Shown: positions 55,987-64,000, numbered from the stretch's first letter. The stretch: DNA of 64,000 nt from Planctomycetaceae bacterium (GCA_019636285.1 JAHBXV010000027.1:25380-89379), one strand, 5' to 3'. Made by a program: numbers and translations. The notes: generated by a model not told the origin, from the letters alone.

Positions 55987-56125
55987 GAGAGAGGGAGACA
56001 CGGGGACGCGGAGAGAAAACGCCAAACGCCTGACTCCTCTCCGCGTCTCCGCGTCGCCCCCTCCCCGCGTTCTCTTTCCTCACCAACCACCACCCACGAA
56101 CCACCAACTACTCTCCCCCACCCCC
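55987..56125. repeat. GT/CA intergenic module 11 with GCGGAG/CTCCGC stem
   Basis: GGGAGACACGGGGACGCGGA pairs with CTCCGCGTCTCCGCGTCGCC about 20 bp further on; then CACCAACCACCACCC and ACCAACTACTCTCCCCCACC up to the ATG. Confidence 0.75.
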
Positions 56126-56533
56126 ATGCCCCAACCCGTCCACCATCCGTTGCACCAGTTCACCCCGGTCGCTCCCGGCGAGGACTTGCGATTCTCCGCC
56201 GCCGAGTGGAACTCGGTGCGGGATTATGTCTCACGGCAATTGGTGACCAGCAGCGAGCCGGTGTCGCGGATGATCTCCGGGGGCTTTCTGCGGGTGAAGC
56301 TCCTGGACGACATCACCGACGACACGGCAGACAAGCCGAAGCGGGCGGCGATCCTCGATTTCAACCCCCGCGCGGGGGAATGGATCGAGACGGATTTCCT
56401 GCGGCTAGTCTGGCGCTGGAGGGACGAGGAGATCGAGGCTGGGACCGTCTGCGCTGCCCAGGCGATCGGCGAGAACTGGTTCGTCGTGCCGGTGGAGTGT
56501 CCGCCGGAGGATGGCGGCGATGATAGTGAGTAG
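56126..56533 (+). CDS. Hypothetical phage tail-region protein
   Basis: 135 residues. SAAEWNSVRDYVSRQLV and an acidic C-terminus (CPPEDGGDDSE); no recognised domain. Intact, preceded by a CA-rich leader without Shine-Dalgarno. Confidence 0.55.
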   Translation: MPQPVHHPLHQFTPVAPGEDLRFSAAEWNSVRDYVSRQLVTSSEPVSRMISGGFLRVKLLDDITDDTADKPKRAAILDFNPRAGEWIETDFLRLVWRWRDEEIEAGTVCAAQAIGENWFVVPVECPPEDGGDDSE

Positions 56534-56579
56534 TGGTTGGTGGATCGTGGTTGGTGGTTAGAAAAGAAAAGACAACGCC
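56534..56579. repeat. GT-rich module 12
   Basis: GTGGTTGGTGGATCGTGGTTGG after the stop; no CA block follows, and the next start comes 12 bp after AGAAAAGACAACGCC. Confidence 0.6.
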
Positions 56580-57044
56580 ATGATCTTCGCGCCATGCTGT
56601 TGCGGCTCTCCAACGTCGACAAGCACAACCAGCGGCACGACTGGCTCGGGGACTACATCGGGGACCACTGCGCCTTACAATCAATGCTGCGTGGAGACGC
56701 ACTTCAGCATTCCGACGACGGTCCCTGATCCGACTCGTCCCCCGGTCAACAACCTGACAGCAAGCTGGGGGGCGGGTTCCCCAGGACCGTGCGACGATCC
56801 GGACATCAGCGTCCTCACTCGCATCACTGTGTCACCGCCCGGAGTAGTCGCCACCAATATCATTCGATTAGGGGCGAATCTCTGGCAGGTCTCTTTCGGG
56901 AGTGGCGCTGGCAGCCCATATGAGTTTTTCGTGAGCTATTACCAAGGGCCAGTGCCAGGCACGCTGTCATTGGTTGCCTCCAGTGGCAGCAACATCTACA
57001 TCCATCCTACCACGATTACGATCAGTCGCGTCGATTGCGACTGA
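56580..57044 (+). CDS. Hypothetical protein with Cys motif and Ser/Thr/Gly tract
   Basis: 154 residues. CCCG at residues 6-9 and a CC pair near 37 flank a low-complexity TSTSTTSGTTGSGTTSGTT tract; the remainder is a small beta domain (IRLGANLWQVSFGSGAGSPY). The Ser/Thr tract could be an O-glycosylation target for the adjacent glycosyltransferase; this is speculation. Confidence 0.5.
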   Translation: MIFAPCCCGSPTSTSTTSGTTGSGTTSGTTAPYNQCCVETHFSIPTTVPDPTRPPVNNLTASWGAGSPGPCDDPDISVLTRITVSPPGVVATNIIRLGANLWQVSFGSGAGSPYEFFVSYYQGPVPGTLSLVASSGSNIYIHPTTITISRVDCD

Positions 57045-57071
57045 CCGGCTCCACCGCGAACCACTGGCTCA

Positions 57072-58172
57072 ATGATGCACCTGACGATCGGGATGGCCAC
57101 GTTCCGGGACAACGATCTGTTGTGGGCGACGCTGGCGCGGCTGCGAGACGCCATGGCCGCCGTGGGGCTGGCCTCTCGCGTTGAGTTGCTCGTGGTCGAC
57201 AATGAACCAGACGGTCGCCACGGCAAGCTCAATGAGTCGCTGTGCCGCAGTCTGAAGGCAACTTATGTCCCTTTCCCCTCGCCCGTTGGGACCGGTCCGC
57301 CCCGCGATGAGGTTGTCTCTCGCGCGTCCGGTGAATGGGTGCTCTGCATGGATTCGCACGTCATGCTGTGCGAAGGGGTCTTGCCGCGTTTGTATGTCTG
57401 GACGCTCAACAATCCGTCGCGAGACCTCCATCACGGTGTCCTGATGCAATCGCGACTGGTCAACGACGACGGTTCGCCGGCGATCAATTGGACGCACTGG
57501 GAGCCGCGCTGGGGCGAGGACGGGATGTTTGGCAAGGCCGCGCGACATCCGGCGGCCATGGACCCGGATCTGCCGCCGTTCGCGATCCCTCATAGCGGCA
57601 TGGGCTTGTTCCTGGCCCGCAAAGATGCCTGGCTCGGATTCCATCCCCGACAGCGCCATTTCGGGTGCGAGGGGTATGTGCCAATCAAATACTACCAGCA
57701 CGGCCGCCAGGTCTGGTGTCAGCCCTGGCTGCGGTGGGTCCACCACTTCCGCGACGAGACAGTCGCCGCACCGTTCCCGACCGACTGGCGCAGTCGAGCC
57801 GCGAACTATCTCCACTTCTGGAAAGAGTTGGCGCCGTGCGCCATCCGCCTCGAGGACATTCGCAAGGCGCATGTGCAGCCGGGCCGGGTGACGGAAAAGA
57901 CCTGGCGGGCGATCCTCGGCGAAATTGGCATCGATCCCATCGAGGCGGCCCGGCGCGATGGACCGAGGATGGCCGCGCCGATGAACTCACCCAACGCAAG
58001 CTGTCGCCATCGCGGCCCGGAGATCGACCGGCGGACGGCCGATCTGTGCGGCCTGCGAGGACAGCTCTACGTGGTCCACGCCTGCGCGATTCATGGTGAG
58101 TGCGTCTTGCACCGGACCTGCCGGAAGCAACTGGAGCGAACGTGCCTCAACTGCGGGGATTTCGCAAGTTGA
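57072..58172 (+). CDS. Family-2-like glycosyltransferase with C-terminal zinc-ribbon-like domain
   Basis: 366 residues. Residues about 3-270 are a GT-A fold: MHLTIGMATFRDNDLLWATL, LLVVDNEPDGRH, a D-x-H-type metal site in LCMDSHVMLCEG, HSGMGLFLARKDAWLGF and HFGCEGYVPIKY. Residues about 312-366 carry eight cysteines and several histidines (CRHRG.., CGLRG, CAIHGEC, CRKQ, CLNCGD), a metal-binding module I associate with planctomycetal glycosyltransferases. It is the last plus-strand gene of the tail operon. Substrate unknown. Confidence 0.8.
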   Translation: MMHLTIGMATFRDNDLLWATLARLRDAMAAVGLASRVELLVVDNEPDGRHGKLNESLCRSLKATYVPFPSPVGTGPPRDEVVSRASGEWVLCMDSHVMLCEGVLPRLYVWTLNNPSRDLHHGVLMQSRLVNDDGSPAINWTHWEPRWGEDGMFGKAARHPAAMDPDLPPFAIPHSGMGLFLARKDAWLGFHPRQRHFGCEGYVPIKYYQHGRQVWCQPWLRWVHHFRDETVAAPFPTDWRSRAANYLHFWKELAPCAIRLEDIRKAHVQPGRVTEKTWRAILGEIGIDPIEAARRDGPRMAAPMNSPNASCRHRGPEIDRRTADLCGLRGQLYVVHACAIHGECVLHRTCRKQLERTCLNCGDFAS

Positions 58173-58241
58173 GAGTGGGCAGTGGATGGTAGTTGGTGGT
58201 TGGTGAAGAATGGCCTTTTTCCAACCACCGCCCACCAACCA
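58173..58241. repeat. GT/CA module 13 between convergent genes
   Basis: GTGGATGGTAGTTGGTGGTTGG, a TTTTT, then CCAACCACCGCCCACCAACC. Between convergent genes it can form a stem that may act as a bidirectional terminator. Confidence 0.7.
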
Positions 58242-58955
58242 CTATCCACATTCGGCAGCCAGCGCGGCGAGATCGTGGACCGAGAACTTCGCCACGGTGT
58301 CGGTGTCGTACCACTCGGTGCGCTCGAGAGTCGCCCCGTCCTCGGCCATGGTGTTGCCGCCATCCCCGCCGCCGCCGAAATCCGTGCGGGCCGCTGGCCT
58401 GGGAGCCAGGCCGGATTCGACCAGGTCGTCGATCGTCGGCACAATCTCGCCGAGCGGAACCACCCACTCGTAGACGATGCCGGACGGATGCGGCGACGGC
58501 GGGACGACCGAGTAGCATCCGCTCCCGACCCGCAATTCCCCGTCGTTCAGGCGGATGGCCCCGACGCCCAGCGGATAGCCGATCGCGTCCCGGTAGTTGG
58601 CCACGGTCTCCGGCAAAGTCATGAAGTAGACGTGCATCCCCCGGCGAGTCTTCACGGTCGGGAGCGTCAGGGCGAGATCGAGGTGGGCGGCCGCCCAGGC
58701 GGTATAGGACGGCATGCCGTCGAAGTCCCGGCTGCCGAGGTGGCCGGACACCGCGCCAAAGATGACCGCCATCCCGCGACAAGCTCCGTCGCGAAACCAG
58801 GCGTCCAACTGGTCCAGTCCGGCCCGCCGGGCCTCATACGGCTTCCAAGCGACGGCCGGCCGCTTGCCCGAGACATGCATGGGGATGATCGACCAGCCCC
58901 GCGCGGCGTAGTCGCTGGTGGCGTGAAGCATCGACATTTCACCGCATCCCCGCAT
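58242..58955 (-). CDS. Bifunctional DNA primase/polymerase (PrimPol) domain protein
   Basis: 237 residues (alternative starts at 58937 and 58931). A PrimPol domain: YAARGWSIIPMHVSGKRP at the N-terminus, the acidic pair in GSRDFDG (about residue 96), HVYF, and LRVGSGCYSVVPPSPHPSG. It initiates or copies DNA in phage and plasmid replication. There is no helicase domain or helicase gene, and the ORF ends in the neighbouring repeat module (stop inside CACTATCCAC), so the C-terminus may be truncated. Confidence 0.8.
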   Translation of the reverse strand: MRGCGEMSMLHATSDYAARGWSIIPMHVSGKRPAVAWKPYEARRAGLDQLDAWFRDGACRGMAVIFGAVSGHLGSRDFDGMPSYTAWAAAHLDLALTLPTVKTRRGMHVYFMTLPETVANYRDAIGYPLGVGAIRLNDGELRVGSGCYSVVPPSPHPSGIVYEWVVPLGEIVPTIDDLVESGLAPRPAARTDFGGGGDGGNTMAEDGATLERTEWYDTDTVAKFSVHDLAALAAECG

Positions 58956-59020
58956 CGCCCCGTCTCCGCGTCTTCCTCACCAACCACGATTCACCAACCA
59001 CCGACCACTGTCGTTAAGTG
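58956..59020. repeat. CA-rich module 14
   Basis: TCTCCGCGTCTTCC then CACCAACCACGATTCACCAA and CCACCGACCACTG, between two minus-strand genes. On the transcribed strand it is GT-rich, the reverse of the late-operon modules. Confidence 0.65.
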
Positions 59021-59929
59021 CTATGGGGGAAGAATCCAATCAATCTTCCCGCCCATGGCCACATAGGCGTCGATGACCCGCTTCACGGCCCACAGCTCAT
59101 CCGCTTCCAGTTCGCGGTCGACGTAGAGCTTGTCCCCTTTGTATCGCAGGGTCGCCGAGTCGCTGTTCTGATCGAAGAAGGCGATTTCCTTGCTCCCCAA
59201 AAACACGGTTGCCACCTCGGTAATTCTCCCGCCTCCAATGACTTCCCGAAACGGCGAATTCACGGATGCCGAAATGGACTCGTCTCCGCAACTCCACTTC
59301 AGCCCTTCGATGAACAGCCAGCTTCTCGCGGTGTACCCAACCTCCAGCCGCGGATAATGCGGGGTCTTGTCCTTCAGGAGGCTGAACTTGGCGAGCATCA
59401 GATTTTGGCCGACCACCGATTCGAAGGCGCCTTTGTGTTGCACCCATGACCGCTGCTCGACTTCATCGGTGTGCGTCTCGACCGCGCTGAGGGCGATTTC
59501 CTTGCGAGTGGTCGGCTGAATTCGCACCCGGCGAGTGCTTCGCCAGGTGACGTCGCCTTTTCCCTTGCCATCGTGGACCGACCTGGTTGTCAGCGTGATC
59601 GCCGCACCGTCCGCCATCGCCTTGCGGACCAACTCCACGTACTTTGGGCCGGATTCGATCGGTGCATCGTTGACATGCGACACGATGTCGAGGAAATAAA
59701 AATCCTTGCAAGGCCCCAGCGGATCGGCGTTCTCCACGAAGACACACCTGTATTTCGGCGGCTTGATGCCCCGCTTCGTCAAAATTTCCACCATCACGTC
59801 GTAGTCTTGCGCGACCAGGCCAATGTACGGACGATTGATGGCTTCCAGCCGTTCACGGGTCAATTTCTCCGAGTTCGGACCTGCCTGTCCGGCGAGGACG
59901 GCGGAGAGCATCAGCAGAGTGGACAGCAT
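59021..59929 (-). CDS. Exported protein with PDZ-like segment
   Basis: About 302 residues. The ATG at 59929 gives a leader (MLSTLLMLSAVLAGQAG). Residues about 75-130 (DFYFLDIVSHVNDAPIESGP..AITLTTRSV) look PDZ-like. The C-terminal half is beta-rich (VATVFLGSKEIAFFDQNSDS). No protease domain. It is probably a cargo gene of the prophage or a piece of older chromosomal DNA trapped inside attR. Confidence 0.55.
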   Translation of the reverse strand: MLSTLLMLSAVLAGQAGPNSEKLTRERLEAINRPYIGLVAQDYDVMVEILTKRGIKPPKYRCVFVENADPLGPCKDFYFLDIVSHVNDAPIESGPKYVELVRKAMADGAAITLTTRSVHDGKGKGDVTWRSTRRVRIQPTTRKEIALSAVETHTDEVEQRSWVQHKGAFESVVGQNLMLAKFSLLKDKTPHYPRLEVGYTARSWLFIEGLKWSCGDESISASVNSPFREVIGGGRITEVATVFLGSKEIAFFDQNSDSATLRYKGDKLYVDRELEADELWAVKRVIDAYVAMGGKIDWILPP

Positions 59930-59998
59930 GGCTGAGCCCCTTGGCGTTGCGAGGAAACCGGCGTTCCCCATGGATAACGAAAACCGGGCGGGAATGGT

Positions 59999-60624
59999 TC
60001 ATGGCCGGATTGGCGCGAACCCTTCTTCGAACTTCTTGGCCGCCCAACTGAGGATGCATTCGCTGGCGGCGTGGCACAGATAGGCGTTCAGATAGCAGAT
60101 GAACGCCCCCAGCAACGCGAACACGGCGTAGACCACGGCGCCAACGCCCAGCATCGAGCCGGCGAGAAACTCCGGCGCTCCTCCGGTCGCCAGACCGCCG
60201 GTCACCGCCAGCATGCCGAGGATCAAGAAGAGCCCAGCCGCGCCCAGACCGAGTAGCGCGCACGCCAGATCAGTCCGTTGATGTCGAGCAGTTTCGAGGC
60301 CATCACCGTGGAGGGAAATGATCCCTGGAGCCATTCCCGGGTGTCCGATAGAGACTGTTTGCCGGCCGGTTTTCTCGGGGGAGTTCTGGCCCGGGGAGGT
60401 GAAGACGCCTCGGTCGCGTCGAATTCGCCATTCGCCTCTTCGCTCGCGGAAAACTCAGAAGCATCGCCGAGCCAGTCCGGATCGAAGTCTTCAGGGGTTG
60501 TTTTGAATCCGCTAACCGGCGCGATGATGAACTCTCGAGCGCATTTCGGGCACTTGGCGGTTTTGCCGATCAACTCTTCCTTGACGTCCTTTTCCCAACC
60601 GCATGTCGGACAGCGGATCAGCAT
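59999..60624 (-). pseudogene. Zinc-ribbon/two-TM protein, frameshifted
   Basis: From ATG 60624: MLIRCPTCGWEKDV..KCPKCAREFI is an MJ0042-type zinc ribbon, followed by an acidic then basic linker to STVMASKLLDING near 60270. There the frame breaks; the -2/+1 frame continues with DLACALLGLGAAGLFLILG and AVVYAVFALLGAFICYLNAY, two membrane segments, to 59999. One indel near AACGGACTGATC restores a 208-codon gene. Confidence 0.6.
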
Positions 60625-60734
60625 GGCAGGCCCTCGGCGTTGCCGGGAAGTCGGATTCCCATGAACAACAATACACGGCCTGGCGGGCGGCGTGCCACCG
60701 AAATTCGCCCCGTCGACGTCCCGCCGCCTGCCAT

Positions 60735-60768
60735 CCGGCTGATTATTTCGGGCGAAATAATCAGCCGG
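60735..60768. repeat. Palindrome D, copy 3
   Basis: The longest copy: a perfect 16-bp stem CCGGCTGATTATTTCG / CGAAATAATCAGCCGG around GG, 28 bp from attR. Confidence 0.8.
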
Positions 60769-60796
60769 GGTTCGCGGCTCAAATCCGGGAAATCTC

Positions 60797-60848
<52 letters not shown>

Positions 60849-60863
60849 ATGGTCTGGAATCAC

Positions 60864-60912
60864 ACGCAGAAGGCCCGCCGTCGCTTGTCGCCGGAGGGCC
60901 TTCTGCGTTGAT
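60864..60912. terminator. Original terminator of tRNA-Asp
   Basis: A 12-bp stem ACGCAGAAGGCC / GGCCTTCTGCGT with a GC-rich inner loop. Its place right after attR shows what followed tRNA-Asp before the prophage inserted. It may also end transcription from the DUF389 gene. Confidence 0.75.
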
Positions 60913-60974
60913 GTTTCCCCGTTCATGCATTCAGGCGGCGGCGAAACGGGTGTCGACTCGGCCCCGGTGGAGAA

Positions 60975-61991
60975 TCACAGCCCGCGGTAGGTGATTACCC
61001 CGATCAGGACGGCAAGTAAAAGTAACCAGATGGCGACCGCGATGCGGGTGGCTTTTGCGGCTCGGTCAGCCTCCCACCAGGTTCTGGGCCGGACCTTCTG
61101 GAAGAAAAACGTCGCGATCGCCGCGAGATTCACGCAGGTGACGTTCGTCGTCAACAGCGCGAGGGCTTCCAGGGCGTAGAACATACGGCCGGACCCGGCA
61201 AAGAGGCCAGCCGCGACGAGAGGCGGCAACAGGGCCACGGCGACCATCACTCCCACCAGGACCGCCGGCACACCGGTCGTGAACGCAATGGAGCCTGCCG
61301 CTCCGGCAGCGAGCGCGATCAGGACGTCTCCCTGAGACACCGTCGCTCGCGATGCAAGCTCTTTGGCGGTTGGTTCCACGGGAACCACCAAACCAATCAG
61401 AAAAGAAATTGTGGCGGCCACGAACATCCCTGCCGCGATCGCCTTGAGGGATCGCCGGGCGAGAGCCATATCTCCCAGCGTGCAGGCCAGCGACAAAGCG
61501 ATGTTCGGCCCCAAAAGCGGTGCAATCACCATGGCTCCGATAAGGAGCGTCACGTCCCCGCGAACCAGCCCCACCGCTGCCACCACGGTCGACAGCCCCA
61601 CCATGGTCAGGTAGGCGTAGGTGAGTCGGCTCGCTTCATCGAGGTCGGACGCCAACTCCTCCCGACTGACGCGTTCCGCAGACGGGTCGGCAGAGGATTC
61701 CTCGTCTTCGCCGTTCGGGTCCGACTCTCCGTTTTTCCGAGCCTCCCTCGCTGGCAACGTCGCCACCACGGGATAGAGCATCAATTGAAAACAATCCCGG
61801 TCGCCATACCGATTAACCAGGCGATCGGACAAGGCTTCCGTATCGGTGGAATCGAGCAGGAAGCGTCCGATTCCCAGCCCATCGGAGAGTGATGCCGTCC
61901 AGTTGCGAATGACCCGCAAATCTTCCAGCTCTTCGGAAAGACTGGGTAATTCATCTTCTGGAATCACCACTTCCAGCAGTCGAAGTCCCAT
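60975..61991 (-). CDS. DUF389/TIGR00341 membrane protein
   Basis: About 338 residues from the ATG at 61991 (MGLRLLEVVIPEDELPSL), the usual soluble N-terminal domain, then an acidic linker (NGEDEESSADPS) and about six membrane segments with YAYLTMVGLSTVVAAVGLVR, IGAMVIAPLLGPNIAL and VGVMVAVALLPPLVAAGLF. The function of the family is unknown. Confidence 0.88.
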   Translation of the reverse strand: MGLRLLEVVIPEDELPSLSEELEDLRVIRNWTASLSDGLGIGRFLLDSTDTEALSDRLVNRYGDRDCFQLMLYPVVATLPAREARKNGESDPNGEDEESSADPSAERVSREELASDLDEASRLTYAYLTMVGLSTVVAAVGLVRGDVTLLIGAMVIAPLLGPNIALSLACTLGDMALARRSLKAIAAGMFVAATISFLIGLVVPVEPTAKELASRATVSQGDVLIALAAGAAGSIAFTTGVPAVLVGVMVAVALLPPLVAAGLFAGSGRMFYALEALALLTTNVTCVNLAAIATFFFQKVRPRTWWEADRAAKATRIAVAIWLLLLAVLIGVITYRGL

Positions 61992-62178
61992 CGCGCTGCG
62001 CCGTCCTCGGATGACTTCTTTTGAATGCCAGCCTCCGCGAAAGAGCCGGTACCGACTGGAAATCGACAAAGCGGAACGTCGCGGGAGAAGCAGGCCCGAC
62101 GTGCCAGCATGGTCGAATTCAGTTGCGAGGTCCAACCAGCCGAGATTGCGACGGGACGAGCGTCATTCGATTCCGCGG

Positions 62179-63561
62179 CTACAGCAGTTCGCGAAGCACC
62201 TGGCCGCCTGCGATAAGATGTTGAGGTCGTCCCTGCGGGTCGGTCACCGTTGCCTGCTGGGGATCGATTCCCAGGTGAGAGTAGACCGTCGCGAAGACGT
62301 CCTGATAGCTGACCGGACGTTCGCGGACGACGCTTGCCGTGCTGTCGGTCGCGCCGATCATCTGTCCGTGCCGGAAGTCGCCGCCCATCAGGATCGCCGG
62401 GCCGACCTGAGGCCAATGGTGACGACCGCCCGTCTTGGGGTCGATGCGCGGCGTGCGGCCGAATTCCCCCCAGACCACGATGAGCGTGTCCTTCAGCAGT
62501 CCGCGCTCCTCGAGATCCTGAAGCAGACCGGCGAGGCCCACGTCGAGAATGGGGAGCAGATTCCGTAGTCGCGGAAAATTGTTGGAATGCGTGTCGAAAT
62601 CGCTGAGCGAGAGGCTCACGCAGCGCACGCCGGCCTCGATGAGCCGTCGGGCCAGCAGGAACTTGCGAGTTGCTCCGGGAGATTCGCTGGTGGTGTTCCG
62701 CAGTTCGGCCGTCGTATCGGCCAGGAAGTAGCGGTCGAGCGTTCGCGGATCTTCCCGCGAAAAGTCGAGCGCGCGGGCCAACTCGCCGGATGTCAAAATG
62801 CTGGCGGCCTGTTCGGTGAAGCGGTCCATCGCGGACATCATGCCCGTGCCATCGATTTCGCGTCGCAGGCCATCCAGGGCGTCGAGCAGCCCTCGCCGAT
62901 CGTTCAGGCGCTCGGTGGTGAGTTCCGCGTGCAATGTCAGGCTGATCTGGCGTTCGCTCCCCAGGCGCGCCAACTCGCCCTTCATGCCCGCTTCCAATTC
63001 ACGCGGGAAAACCTGTGACAAATCGGGTCGGAAGGGCTGATGGGCCGGCCCCAGGAATCCCGGACGCGCGCTGTTGCGCACCAGGGGACGCCCCTGCATC
63101 AGGTCGACGAACGGCGGCGTGGCATCGGCGGTGCTCCCCTGGAGTTTGCTGACCACCGAGCCCAACGCCGGACGGCCTCCGAGCGATTGCAGATCCTTGG
63201 CAGCGAATCCCGACTGGCACTGAAAGGCATCGTGAGCGCCCGCCGAACCGACGAGGGAGCGAATCCAAGTTCCGCGGTCGGCGAGCCTGGCCAGACGGGG
63301 CATGAACTCGCACAGTCGCAGTTCAGGAACCGTGGTTTCGATGGGCTGAAACTCGCCGCGAATTTCCGAGGGGGCGAGTGGCTTCAGGTCGATCGTGTCG
63401 AGTTGCGGCGGGCCGCCATCGAGGTGAACCTGGATGACCGACTTACGGGAAGCACCTCGCCCGGTCGCTGCTTCCGCTCGCAAAAGCGCGGGCAAAGTCA
63501 GTCCTGCAAAACCGGCTGAGCCAATCAGAAAATTCCGCCGCGATGTTTGACCGGTCGACAT
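62179..63561 (-). CDS. DUF1501 protein with Tat leader
   Basis: About 460 residues from the ATG at 63561, giving MSTGQTSRRNFLIGSAGFAG, a twin-arginine leader. Family features: VIQVHLDGGPPQLDTIDLKP, CEFMPRLARLADRGTWIRS, SDFDTHSNNFPRLR, IVVWGEFGRTPRI and SYQDVFATVYSHLGID. It is a second member beside the gene at 3715; the two are related but clearly divergent (GGPPQLDTIDLK versus GGPSQLETYDLK). Function unproven. Confidence 0.9.
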   Translation of the reverse strand: MSTGQTSRRNFLIGSAGFAGLTLPALLRAEAATGRGASRKSVIQVHLDGGPPQLDTIDLKPLAPSEIRGEFQPIETTVPELRLCEFMPRLARLADRGTWIRSLVGSAGAHDAFQCQSGFAAKDLQSLGGRPALGSVVSKLQGSTADATPPFVDLMQGRPLVRNSARPGFLGPAHQPFRPDLSQVFPRELEAGMKGELARLGSERQISLTLHAELTTERLNDRRGLLDALDGLRREIDGTGMMSAMDRFTEQAASILTSGELARALDFSREDPRTLDRYFLADTTAELRNTTSESPGATRKFLLARRLIEAGVRCVSLSLSDFDTHSNNFPRLRNLLPILDVGLAGLLQDLEERGLLKDTLIVVWGEFGRTPRIDPKTGGRHHWPQVGPAILMGGDFRHGQMIGATDSTASVVRERPVSYQDVFATVYSHLGIDPQQATVTDPQGRPQHLIAGGQVLRELL

Positions 63562-64000
63562 CGCCAAAGCTAACCGAGCCCGAGCAGGAAGCGGCATTGC
63601 GTCGACCCCATGAGCATCGCTGACTGACCCAGATGCACCAATCAAAGATTATTGATATTTCCGATCCGCGTTGCCAGACCGATTCATGGTTCTCGGGAAC
63701 TTTCTCGAGGCTCTCAAGACCTCGCACGGTACGGCCTCATTCTGCTCGGACTCAATGGCAGGGCCTTTGGGAAGTTCACTCTGGGCTGATTTTGCCGCCA
63801 GGTCGAGAGTCGAGTGTCGAGTGTCGAGAGAACAGAGTCGAGTAAACAGAACGGCCGAATTCCCCGGCATTTCTCGACCATCAACCATCAACCCAATCTG
63901 CAGGCCGTGAATTGAAAAAGGCGAAGGCCCTGGACTCAATGGCGATGATGCTTGCCAGCCATCCGACCGTGACTCATGATCGAGTTTCGTTTCTCTGCTG
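63562..64000. other. Right-end intergenic region
   Basis: Apart from repeat C copy 3 and an ACCATCAACCATCAACCC stretch at 63879-63895 there is no gene until the window edge. An ATG at 63939 opens a frame (MAMMLASHPTVTHD) that runs off the end and could be the start of a plus-strand gene; too short to judge. Confidence 0.4.
63757..63850. repeat. Repeat C, copy 3
   Basis: AGGGCCTTTGGGAAGTTCAC and CTGGGCTGATTTTGCCGCC followed by GTCGAGAGTCGAGTGTCGAG; reverse complement of the tail and arm of copy 1 at 8893-9020. The CTCGAC arm is short here. Confidence 0.7.

Noticed and set aside
37882..59020. CA/GT intergenic blocks as a CRISPR array
   Set aside because: Units are not evenly spaced, lie between genes over 21 kb, vary in sequence and have no unique spacers or cas genes.
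36327..60300. Frameshifts as general sequencing error
   Set aside because: About 30 chromosomal genes of similar GC content on both sides read without a break, so the lesions are specific to the prophage; the C8 site alone remains doubtful.
63939..64000. Start of a gene at the right edge
   Set aside because: Only 20 codons are visible and there is no clear Shine-Dalgarno; it was noted but not called as a gene.

Overview
The window is a GC-rich bacterial chromosome that looks planctomycetal. It has DUF1501 proteins with twin-arginine leaders, a cytoplasm-to-envelope set of giant-signal-peptide enzymes, a DUF4159/terpenoid-cyclase-like protein, a DUF3500 protein, type III glutamine synthetase and many genes started without a clear Shine-Dalgarno site. 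The assignment rests on gene content only; no rRNA is present.

Chromosome, left part (1-25.5 kb): end of a CNT nucleoside transporter, a secreted double esterase/SMP-30 protein, a DUF1501 protein and a PilZ protein; then a compact fatty-acid-type cluster (dehydratase, KR FabG, long ACP, second dehydratase, KS FabF, alpha/beta hydrolase); exported hydrolases; an acyltransferase-like membrane protein; a C45 peptidase; DUF3500; an amidohydrolase; an ECF sigma factor next to a PspA-like protein; rhamnulokinase; PurQ; and tRNA-Cys. Three families of short intergenic repeats (A, B, C) are scattered here, and the C family reappears at the right end.

Island 1 (25.5-30.7 kb): a 5.1-kb insertion bounded by a direct repeat of the 3' part of tRNA-Cys plus its terminator. 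It carries one operon on the minus strand: a short TIR-domain gene, then a 1,083-residue DUF4062-STAND NTPase-repeat protein, then a small overlapping ORF. This has the architecture of an NLR-like anti-phage sensor with its effector on a separate polypeptide. No integrase remains.

Housekeeping bridge (30.7-34.2 kb): glnN and pdxJ on the minus strand, then tRNA-Asp.

Island 2 (34.25-60.85 kb): a 26.5-kb siphovirus-type prophage between perfect 52-bp copies of the tRNA-Asp 3' end. From left to right: two divergent membrane-protein genes, tyrosine integrase, small early genes, portal remnant, protease-capsid fusion, decoration protein, connectors, tail tube, tail chaperone with a probable -1 frameshift, tape measure, distal tail proteins, then a primase-polymerase and two cargo genes on the minus strand. 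Two glycosyltransferases with cysteine-rich zinc-ribbon-like modules lie among the virion genes. The prophage looks dead: no large terminase was found, the portal lacks its N-terminus, the capsid, decoration and connector genes are frameshifted, and three small genes carry TGA stops or a lost start codon. Nearly every late-gene junction holds a CA-rich leader before the start codon, often paired with a complementary GT-rich block after the preceding stop.

Chromosome, right part (60.85-64 kb): tRNA-Asp's original terminator, a DUF389 membrane protein, a second DUF1501 protein and a repeat-C copy.
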